Of a stretch of 64,000 nt of DNA, positions 42,801-51,700 are shown in pieces (within the stretch, counting starts at the first letter, position 1; every line of letters begins with the position of its first letter). The notes below the pieces were generated by a model. The model was not told where the DNA came from and did not search any database. It saw only the letters and a program-made list of their open reading frames with translations. Origin of the DNA: Tribonema minus (lineage: Eukaryota; Sar; Xanthophyceae; Tribonematales; Tribonemataceae); NCBI GenBank assembly GCA_017506865.1, contig JAFCMP010000346.1, positions 310,001 to 374,000 on the forward strand. Reading direction: 5' to 3'. The position numbers were made by a program, and so were the translations under genes.

Positions 42801-45383
42801 TGAAACGGACTGCAACTTGCAGTCGCAGAGCGCTCAGGCAGTCGCTGCCTGTTGGGAAGGTATAGAGCGAATTTGAGATGGGCACTCAAAACACAGCCTT
42901 CAGAGATATGGTCCCTGTACGCGATCCCCAAAAATCACGAGCGGTAAGGTATGCTCATCGACAGTTCCATGACAAGAACACACAAGAACTTGAAGTATCA
43001 CTTGGAGGTTCGCATACAAAATCAGTGTTGTTTTGGTACCTTGACTCTGCACTCTGAATGCATGCACTCCAGCAGTATCTGGCCCTTGACGCCGGCTTTC
43101 TTGCAGATGCTGCACTTGCCCTTGTGGCTGCAAGAGCACAAACCCAGCGGTAGCAACGGCAGCGCAACTTGAATATCGCTCCGCTGTCCATGTGTGATGA
43201 TGATCAACCTAGTTACGAATGGACGGGGGAAAGCAGGATGATCAACATATTACGATGATCAACATATAACGAGTGGGCGGGGGGAGGCAGGAAAACTGCC
43301 CCCCCGTGCTATGACGGTCGTTGGAAAGGGCCTGATAGCCCTGACCACTTTCTAACAAGGAGGGCAAACATCATCTCGGCACGTTGCTGATTCTGATATG
43401 CGCTGTTCTCATAAAGACATGAAAGCTGTGAAAATGCAGGGCACCGAGAATAAAGTGCATCGAGCATTAAAATTCCAGTACATGCCCCAGTGCAACTGTG
43501 AGCGTGCAACGTTGTGCACCTTGTCCATGACCGAACCCATGGCTGAGAGAGACTGCGCAGCCACTGAAGTATGTCTGTCAGGCGCAGATCGCCCTCCACA
43601 CCAGCCTTCACGACTTCAGCTCATGAAGACAGGAAAGCTCAGCTTGAACAAATAACTTCAACATAAACCTCAACTTCCCCGTTCTTCCTTCGCCTGACCC
43701 TTTGAACATTTTGAGTCGTTGCGAGCACGTCGTCGACCCCACAGTGGCACGCTGACTGCATAGGACGACCCCACTTCTTTCCATCTTCAACTCGCTCTCG
43801 TTTTGCCAACGCATTGTCTGCCCTGTCCTCCATCGTTTCACCCCCGCACAGATCCTGAGTTCGCACGCCACATGAATCTGCAATGTGTTTCAATCCTTAA
43901 CTCGCTCTTGGCAGTTACTGTTGATCATGGGAAACGCGTCGCCCGCCGTGTCCTCTTCTGTCTCGCCGCACTTCGCACACCAACTTCAACTGCTGCAGTA
44001 CCCCACTCCCTGAACGCACTCACTCCTGTGGCAGTTGGGGTTGATCTTGGCGAAGGCATCGTCCGCATTGTCCTCTTCTGTCTCCCCCCAGTACGCACAC
44101 CGGCTTCAGCTGCTACTCAATTTCAACTTCCCCCACCTACACACACCAGCTTCAACCGCTACTCGACCTCCACTCACTCCTGGCAGTTGGGGTTGATCTT
44201 GGCAAAGGCGTCGTCCGCCGTGTCCTCTACCATCTCCCCCCCACTATGCACACCAACATCAACTTCAACTGCTAATGGACTTCAACTCACTCCTGGCAGT
44301 TGGGGTTGATCTTGGCGAAGGCGTCGTCCGCAGTGTCCTCCACCGTCTCCCCCCAGTACGCGCACGCGCGGTGGACCCAGCCGTTGCACGCCGTCGCGCG
44401 CATGAGCAGGTTCTGCGCGCCGCGCTTCCCGCACAGCGCGCACGCGAGCGTCTCCGGCGCCAGCCCCCAGCGGCACGCGTCGCAGTGCCACGGCTCGTTG
44501 GCGCTGCACGCGTCGGCGGGCGTCGCGTGGCGCGCGCAGTCGCGGTCCGCGCGCACGCCGCACGCCGCGCACGCCAGCAGGTCCGCCGGCTCGATGCCGT
44601 CCAGGAAGCACCACTGCGAGAGGGGGGGGGGGGGTGTTAAGGATGGAAAAGTAATACTTCTCTGAAGTACTTCTATAGGGGTTGAGGGGGGGGGCAGATG
44701 CCAGCGACCGCGCATTGGTGGGGGCGCCGCGGTGCAAGCGGCAAAAACGGCTGTGCGCCTTGTGCAAGCCGCAGTCTCCTTCTGATCCCATGCAAAAGCA
44801 TTGGTATTGGCCGATAACTTTTTGCGCGTGTGTGTACATCTACAACAGCCCTGATGATTGCTGCGTCGCGAAGACCTTGCAGCCGGCAAGGGTGCATGAA
44901 AGAGCACAAATGAAGCCAACGGCTTACATACATGGATCGACATGCAGAGCATCGAATGCCGATGTTGTGGCCAGTGCTTCCTCGTTTGCATGTGCTGTGT
45001 GCCAGGCGGCATCATCACCAGCCTTTGGCTATAGAGCAACAGCGTCAATCTCAATATCCGGTGCAGGCTCGCTCGCTGCACCTGATCACCCGTGTATTTG
45101 AGTTGACAGCAGACACAGCTGAGCATCCCTGCAAGGCGGTCCATGCACAGACTTTTGCAGCAGACACAGACTGACCAAAGTCTGAGTTCAGCAGCACGAT
45201 TCGAGGTAAGGACACGCGGAGACCAGGTTGAGAGCACCATTTTGTACTCACAGTGCATACGTCCTGGGGCTCGCAGGCAGGTTCGATTTCACCCTCAGCG
45301 CCACTGCCGTCGTCCTCGTGAGCTCCTTGCCACGTGGGATCCTGCTCGATCAGCTGCAAGCAAGCTGCCAGGGCGTTCCCCAT
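32309..45383 (-). CDS. PHD/ePHD-ankyrin-SET histone lysine methyltransferase
   Basis: Twelve exons join in phase to 1060 aa: 45252-45383, 44291-44613, 43040-43127, 40973-42015, 39704-40043, 38703-38931, 37424-37533, 36458-36660, 35611-35734, 34231-34362, 33487-33675, 32309-32578. Domains: a PHD finger whose first Cys pair (CTWC) spans exons 1/2; a zinc knuckle and extended PHD (CALCGKRG... CSICKKAG... FHAYC... FHYCAKH), a PHD-knuckle-ePHD unit known to read histone H3; a polyalanine linker; another Cys/His region (CVACLEPQ, CHMCGVHFHVKC, CRVC); a weak ankyrin repeat (ALHLAARQGW); a SUV39-type pre-SET (DISCGLERVPVPWLNEVDDE, then Cys-rich); SET with GWGV (897-899), FLNHAC (967-972) and ELTFHYG; post-SET CFCAPC. 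H3K9 methylation is the likely activity. FHYG replaces the usual FDYG. The start at 45383 is the first Met after the divergent VPS16 promoter; a further 5' exon cannot be excluded. Confidence 0.88.
32918..33370. repeat. Three donor-edge copies of SET exon 11
   Basis: The segment encoding VIDATVYRNVGGFLNHA plus the donor recurs at about 33293-33370, 33086-33165 and 32925-33000 in exon orientation. The first copy is closest in sequence (near-identical GGCTTCCTGAA block), the later ones more changed. This part contains the catalytic FLNHA motif, so mis-splicing to a copy would duplicate part of the active site. Confidence 0.88.
33796..33875. repeat. Acceptor-edge copy of SET exon 11
   Basis: The first part of the exon (LVCVYAGEVVTMEEY region, minus strand) and its acceptor are repeated upstream of the true acceptor at 33675. 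Only the first 18 or so codons are included. Confidence 0.8.
34120..34690. repeat. Edge copies of pre-SET/SET exon 10
   Basis: A donor-edge copy (about 34120-34185) and an acceptor-edge copy (about 34633-34700, SGAVVHCGMR-like decoding) flank exon 10 (34231-34362). Between exon and upstream copy lies an exact 60 bp tandem duplication. Confidence 0.8.
34402..34521. repeat. Exact 60 bp tandem duplication
   Basis: Two back-to-back units starting TTCATGAGGAACTTCAAGTG are identical over 57 or so bases with a period of exactly 60 bp. It lies in methyltransferase intron 9 and is the freshest tandem duplication seen in the window. Confidence 0.93.
35835..36300. repeat. Three acceptor-edge copies of exon 9
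   Basis: The block encoding CGSKRKRGEDASAPPK with the upstream acceptor region recurs at about 35842-35905, 36010-36100 and 36207-36300, spaced about 165-195 bp. The true exon is 35611-35734. The copies keep the basic codons almost unchanged. Confidence 0.88.
36770..36880. repeat. Acceptor-edge copy of exon 8
   Basis: The sequence from CAGCTGATGTCACGCC to the GTTCTGGTTGCC block repeats the 5' edge and upstream intron of exon 8 (start 36660). It is shorter by an internal deletion compared with the parent. Confidence 0.7.
36965..37420. repeat. Four donor-edge copies of exon 7, about 112 bp period
   Basis: A unit containing the exon end (LRTTYEGMDPDDRT), the GTGAGC donor, a CAGCAG run and a TACATACAT run is repeated at about 37310, 37198, 37085 and 36970. 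The period is about 112 bp. The two units nearest the exon are almost identical, the furthest is most changed. The true donor is at 37423. Confidence 0.92.
37780..37815. repeat. Telomere-type repeat island (CCCTAA)
   Basis: This is a short CCCTAACCCTAA-type run in methyltransferase intron 6. Its orientation is opposite to most islands in the GT2 gene. Another single unit lies near 37935. Confidence 0.8.
38335..38580. repeat. Two donor-edge copies of exon 6
   Basis: The GC-rich end of exon 6 with its donor (TACCTGGTATCG on the plus strand) recurs at about 38495-38580 and 38335-38430. The true exon end is 38703. Confidence 0.85.
39000..39600. repeat. About six acceptor-edge copies of exon 6
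   Basis: The first codons of exon 6 (ILRATTCADPAHQP) and its acceptor recur at about 39018-39055, 39100-39180, 39230-39270, 39318-39395, 39429-39460 and 39510-39590, alternating long and short forms. G-rich (sense-strand C-rich) tracts separate them. The true exon starts at 38931. Confidence 0.88.
40290..40335. repeat. Telomere-type repeat island
   Basis: A short GGGTTAGGGG run and related units lie in methyltransferase intron 4. The island is degenerate. Confidence 0.65.
42161..42420. repeat. Two acceptor-edge copies of ePHD exon 4
   Basis: The segment encoding FHAYCMMLER and the upstream pyrimidine tract recurs at about 42161-42245 and 42322-42410, spaced 174 and 161 bp. Each unit also contains the intronic block ending in CGTAGAGCTC. 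Confidence 0.88.
43787..44284. repeat. Four decaying donor-edge copies of exon 2
   Basis: The end of exon 2 (DTADDAFAKINPNCQ) and its donor recur at about 44166-44245, 44015-44105, 43893-43975 and 43787-43855. Similarity declines stepwise with distance from the true donor (44290), the outermost being barely recognisable. CTTCAACT motifs sit between copies. Confidence 0.88.
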
Positions 45384-45733
45384 CGTGTCAACTCGTTCGC
45401 GTCAAGTGCAGCCGTAATGGTCAGCAGCAGTGTGCCGCAGCCCTCACTGCTCCGTTTCCACTCGCACCCAAGCGCGTCCCAGCTACCTCTCGGACGCCGC
45501 TCACCGCGTCCGCAAGCGGTGTTAACTCTATAAGTAACCTTCAAAAAGCAGGATCTTGTTGAAGTTTGTGGATCTTCAGGAAAAATAAGAACTCACCTCT
45601 TTACGATGGAGTCGCGTGCTCTCCGACCACGTGCACTTGCAATACAAGCGCCTCTTTAAGTGCTCGAATAAAGCACACAGAGAGCTGTCAACAGCGCAAC
45701 GCACACTTACACTTCAACATCACCTGGACGGAG
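45384..45733. promoter_or_regulatory. Bidirectional promoter of methyltransferase and VPS16
   Basis: A 350 bp gap separates two start codons facing away from each other. Both 5' UTRs must lie here, and no exon is needed in it for either model. A CTTCAACATCA motif is near the VPS16 start. No canonical TATA box is seen. Confidence 0.5.
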
Positions 45734-48700
45734 ATGTTCAGTGAGGTGGGAGCGGACTGGCACTCCCTGGGCGGAGTGCAGTACGAGAATCTGGAGATCT
45801 ACCCCCACCTGGACTGGGGAGGCAAATCCGAGGACTGCAGGCTAGACCAGCATGTCGTCGCAGCAGCGCCCTGCGGAGGCCCCATCGCCATGGTGCGCGA
45901 CGAAGCCGCCCTGGTCAAGCTCGTCGGCGCGGCCCTCAGCCCGCCGCTGCGTCTCTTCACCGCCGCGGGCAGGCCCCTGGCGGAGGTGCCCTGGGAGGGT
46001 CCCGGCGCCGGCGGCGGGCACCTCGTCGCAATGGGCTGGACGGAGGAAGAGCTGCTGGTGACGGTGCGGGAGCACGGCCAACTTCAACTGCGCGACATCC
46101 GCGGCACGCTGCTGCGCGACGTGCAGCTCCTGGACGCCCCCGACCTGTCGGCGTCGGCGCACGTGTCGTCAGCAGGCGACCCCATCACGCACTGCGCGGT
46201 CTGGTCCGACGGCGTCGTCGCCGTAACCGCTGACCTCAGGGTCATCGCCGTCAGCGGCGTCAACTCGCACAGGCCGGGGCCCGCAGGAGCCGTCTCCGCG
46301 CAGCCGCGCCTGTATCAAATGTCAACGGCGGCGCTGCGGCGGCGGCAGCCGCGGCCGTCGGTGACAGCGCTCGCGGTCGTGGAGCCGGCGGCGACGGCGA
46401 GTGCGGAGCTCGAGGTGCTGGTGGCGCTGGCGGACGGCGACGTGAGTGCGCATCGCTCGTCACAGCTGCAATGTGTGTTTGAGATGCGTAGATTAACTTC
46501 AACAATGTGAAGACTGAAGTTGGGAGCATACTTAGGATGACAATGCGAGGGTGCCACTGGCTGCGACAAGCGCGAGGTCCTGGTGGCGCTGGCGGACGGC
46601 GATGTGAGTGCGCATCGCTCTGTGCTGTGTGTGATGGAGATGCGTAGAGTAAATTCAACAACAGTGTCAAGACAGGAAGTTGAGCGTACATATAATGGCG
46701 CCTCGAGGGTGGCACCGGCTGTGTTAGCCGATAAGGAGCTCGAGGTCATGGTGACACCCGCGGACGGCGGCATGAGATGTACCGCTTTGCGCAACTGAAA
46801 CGCCTGAAATGTACTTCAGCGATGACATGAGTGGAAGTTGAAAGTGGCTCTGGATGGCGGACTGAGGGCAGAACTGGCCGTGACAGCTGACGCAGACCTG
46901 GATGTCGCTGCGGGGCTGCAGACGGCAGCGTGGGTATGAACCACTTGCATGCCACCGCGGCAGCTGCATGGTGAAGGCCGCTGTGTCCGTGGGACGGTTG
47001 TGCCTGGCGCGCTGAGCCAGGGGCGGCATGTGAAGGGCAGTTTGCGTGTGTTGCCCATGCGAGGATTGCGCGAGCATGGTGGGCGCCCCTGCTTGTCTAG
47101 GTTGAGCGCAGCAGTACCACAGTTGCGTTGGGGGGAAGGGCGCATCTTGCGTACTGCACGTCCGTGCCGCCGCGATCTGAAGACCATGGCTTTGTGACCA
47201 TGTCGATCTCTTTGCCTTCTGTGGACTGCTTGCATTTGCCCACACTTTGAGCACGACGGGAGTACGAAGCATCCCTGACACCTACCTGGTGAGGATCAGT
47301 GCAACCGCCACAAGTTCCTGTAGCTCTCTAAGCGCCTCTGCAAAGTCTGGCATGCTCTTCAAGTTCTGGGGAAACTGCATGCCCCTTCACGAGTACTCGG
47401 CCACCGTTCCTTTTGCGCATTCGTTGACCGATCGCACCTCTCTACTGCGTGCAGATATGGACGGTGTCAGAGGCCGGCGCGACGCAGGCGCCACTGCCAG
47501 AAGCGCTGCCGTCAGCGTGCGTGGAGTTGGCGGTGGCCCCGGGGGGACAGTTTGTCGCGGTGTTCACCGCAGGGGGGCTCTTGGCAGTGCTCAAGGACGG
47601 CCTGTCCGCGCAGGTGCGCTGGCGCTTGCTAGGGTTAGGGTGGGGGTCAATGTGACTGAAGGGGGGTATATTTGCTGCACCATATGCATTTGTAGGACCA
47701 TATGCAGTTGTAGGTACACGTGCTTCCTGGGGTTAGGATTTTGGGTCGGATGACTGAAGGAGAGTGCATTTGCTGCACCATTGTAGGTGAAATGCGCAAG
47801 TACCCAATGTAGGTGAAAGTTGTAAGTGGGTACCTCTGGTACCCCATGCAGATTGCGCCGTGTGGTGGTGGTGTCAAGCGTGCCGTGAGGCTTATCTTCA
47901 AGTTGGAGACTTCAAGTGACCACTCGACTGCAGCGTGATGGTCCACGAAGAGCCTCATTGCGGGCGCAGGACATCTGGGCTGGTTATCCGCTGTACCGCA
48001 GAAAGTCACTTGCTTTAATCAGGCATTCAACGATGTCAACAACATTGAGCACTGCGCCTGCATGATGAGCGCTGCTGAGGTAGTAGGGTTAGGGTTGGGG
48101 TGAGGGTTACCGTACATGACACCACGGCATGTCGTGCTGAGCATGCATTGTACGCCGAGTGATCTCGCGGGCTGTACACACAAAACACCACGCGCGGCAG
48201 TGCCACACATGGCGCTCTCATCTACTTGTTGACGAGGTTCAGAGGTTCAAAAGTTTTATTAATATGAGCACACGCAGCGCAGAGGGAGAAGGGCTAGAAC
48301 TACTATGAAACTGCCGTAGGGTGTCTGCAGGCACTAGCGAAGACACCGATGCCAGACATGCGCCAAGCAGAACCATGAACAGTACAGTACTATCTTTTTG
48401 AGAACTATATGTGTAACTGAATGTAACGGCCAGTCAACAATGAGGCACCACTACATCAACGTTCTGCATTACTTAAACTGATGAGTGCTGATTTCATTCC
48501 ATGCACAGGAATACGAGAGGGACTCGTCGTTATGTCTTGGTCTGTCTGACTCCAATGCGCATCCCGCGCACAGGTAATAACATTTGACACGAGCACACAG
48601 GAGCCGCCGCAGCAGATGGTCACATGTCATATCATCGATGTCATACCATTACAACTGCGGCCGCTTGATCGTATTGCCCGGACAGTTTGTCATGCATCCC

Positions 48701-51700
48701 GACGTCATGGTCTGTTAACTCCGATGTGCATACCGTGTGCAGGTGATGGCGTTTGACACGAGCACACAGGAGCCGCCGCAGCAGATGGCCATACGTCGCT
48801 TGGTCTTATCTGGAGATTTTGGCATACATCACGACGTCATGGCCTTTTCGAATTCGATGTGCACACCACGTGCAGGTGATGGCGTTTGACACGAGTACAC
48901 AGGAGCCGCCGCAGCAGATGGCCTGGTGCGGCCGTGACTGCGTCCTCCTGCACTGGCCCGGGCTGGGGGTCCTCATGGTCGGGCCCGGGGGCGACTGGAC
49001 CAAGTGAGCGAGCAGCGGCAGTTACCCTAACCCTAACCCTAGCCCATAAGCGTCAACAGTAACGATGTATGTACCGTGTGCGTCACTACGCTCAGCGCTA
49101 ATGTTCTCCGTCGCTGGCCGGCATTCTAGCATGTAGAGCATGTAGTAATATCTGCAGTGGCAGAGGAGCGCTCGCCTCGTTGCAGACTCTGCGCTGCGAG
49201 GTGCTGCCGCCCCTCTCCCCCAGACGAGTCATCGGCACCAGTCATGCGTCACATGCTGAGATGCTAATGGCGCAAGTATATGTTGTACATCAAAGTATTT
49301 ACGTCAACATCATCAAGTGTACACGACCAGCGAGTTCGCATCGGGGCTGAGCACTGCCGCAGCGGCGAGGGAGGAAGTAGTCACGGCGCAAGCGCTGCTG
49401 TGCGTTGCGCGCCTGCGGATGCTTGGTTGCTGTCAGTTCACCACGCGTCATGTTTTTTATGCTTGGAGCGGTGTGGAGGCAAAACCCTAACCCTAGCCCT
49501 AACCCCTGTCGTGTCTAGCGGCGGAACCCCCTGCGGCGGGCAGCTGGTGAGCATCATCGGGTATACATGACTGCTGTGTACTAGGCTATCCTGGGCACAC
49601 GGGACAGCAGTGCTCATCACAGCTGATGCACATGACTGCTGTTGTGTACTGGAAGTACGTTTTCCTTGTCATGCAGATGAATCACACACCCCCATGGCAG
49701 CAGTGCTCAGCGCAGCGTCACTTGTCCGCCATCACGCGTCGATGACGCTCGTGTGGCATCCATGACTACCTATAATCTCTTGCCACCACCATTCCCTTCT
49801 AAGCTCATCCTCTCGACACATACCACAATTGCAACGAGCCCCCTGTGTGTGCATGCCTGTGCGTGCGCTCGCAGGCTGGCGCACCCGCGCACCTCTACCT
49901 TTACGTACGATAATGGTGTGATGATAATGCTCATCGTCTGCATGCATCAAGAGCCGCAACAAGCCACTGTTCTGTGTGGTTGTGCGTGCGCGCGCAGGCT
50001 GGCGTACCCGCAGCAGAACCCCCTGGTGCTGGCCCCCGAGGTGGACTGCTGCCGCATCATCACGCAGGCGCGCATGGAGCTGCTGCAGCGCGTCCCCGAC
50101 AGCACGGAGGCCATCAGTCGTATAGGTATGATATTTGCTAATGCTGTTTATGAACAGCTGCTTGTGGGATTTGTATCACAGCTTAACACAATGAGCATCA
50201 CGCAGGCGCAGACTGAGCTCTTACGGCGCATTAACCACAGCACGGAGGCCATCAGCCGTATAGGTGTGCATTCTGTTGATTGCTAATGATGTTTGTGAAG
50301 TGTATATGATAGTTGACTGTAAATAAGCATCACGCAGGCGCGCATGGAGCTGCTGCAGTGCGTTCTCGACAGCACGGAGGCCATCAGCCGCATAGGTACA
50401 GTATTTGCTGATGATGTACATGGCAGTTACATCTGGAATATGTGTTGTACCTCAACGCAATGAGCATCACGCAGGCGCAGACGGAGCTGTTGTAGCGCAT
50501 TCCCGACAGCACGGAGGCCATCAGCCGCACAGGTGTGCCATTTTGTCTAGTACTATTGGTGTTTTTGATGTGCATAAAAGTATGATAGTTGGCAGTAAAT
50601 AAGCATCACGCAGGCATGCATGGACCTGCTGCTGCACGTTTCCGACATCACGGTGGCCATCAGCACCGTAAGCGCGCCGTTCAATACTGATGGTCGTTGG
50701 TACTTCTGAAGCATGCAATTTTAAAGTCAGCAGACATGTTTGAAGTATGCACAATGCGCACTACTTCAACGCTAGCGATCACCACACAGGTGGGCATCGA
50801 GCTGAGCTGCCTGAGTGCGTTTTCGACTGCGCAGAGGCCATCCGCAGAATGGGTGCACCATTCATCCTTTCATAATCATCAATCCCGCTCGAAAGTATGT
50901 CATCTCAAATGTACAATGCACGTACTTTGAAATGTCATTGAATTATGCTTCGTACTGTTTGTTGTTATTACTCCTACTTTAGTAGCAGAAGTGAGCTCGC
51001 CAGCTGCATGCATCACAATCACATGAACGTGCCTGTTAGTGCTCATGTGAAAGCCACATCTCGCCTGCTGCCGCAGGGTCCACGGAGCCCGCCGCGATGC
51101 TGTTTGACGCGATGGAGGCCTTTGAAGATGGCGATCCAAAGGTACAAGTCTGAGGTTCGAGATGCCATTTGGCGGCGCGTTTGAGTGGTTGTCATTGAGA
51201 CACTTTCAGACTGTCACATGACATGTAGGTTCCGTGCAGCAAGCTTAGAAGCTTAGGTACCTTCAGCTGGGTTTTTTCGCGCCCTGAGCGAGAATTCATG
51301 AAAAGTACGAGTCTGGTCACATCTACACAAAAAAAGCGAGTCACCTAGAAATTGAAGTTGCAGCTTGAAGTACATACTTTTTTGCGCCCTCAGCGAGAAT
51401 TGATAAAGAGTACGAGTCTGGTCACGTCTACAGCAATGTGCGCACGACACACGACTGTTGCCACGTAGAGGGCTGCTGCTCACTAGCCCGTTGCTCCACA
51501 CCAATACAGTGCCAGTGCTCTCCGCGTGTAGCGGTGTTGCGTCCAGGTGACCAATGCAACAGAAGACCGACGCCAGTCGTGTGCCGCTATAAGTGTCAGT
51601 ATTGTGGTCTGTGTACCGGCAAGTGTAACTACCGGAACCGTCAAGCGTGCCAACGGCAATGAGCATGTAACTGACATCTGCACCAACAGCGACCAAATCA

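Noticed and set aside
49490-49560. Extra VPS16 exon between exons 3 and 4
   Set aside because: The segment has splice-like ends, but exon 3 joins exon 4 directly in phase with conserved VPS16 sequence on both sides, leaving no room for it.
50329-50398. Copy 2 of the VPS16 exon 4 edge as a genuine alternative exon
   Set aside because: It is close to the true edge and has a GT donor, but including it would repeat the same residues and it has no well-formed acceptor. It is best treated as a latent site without RNA evidence.
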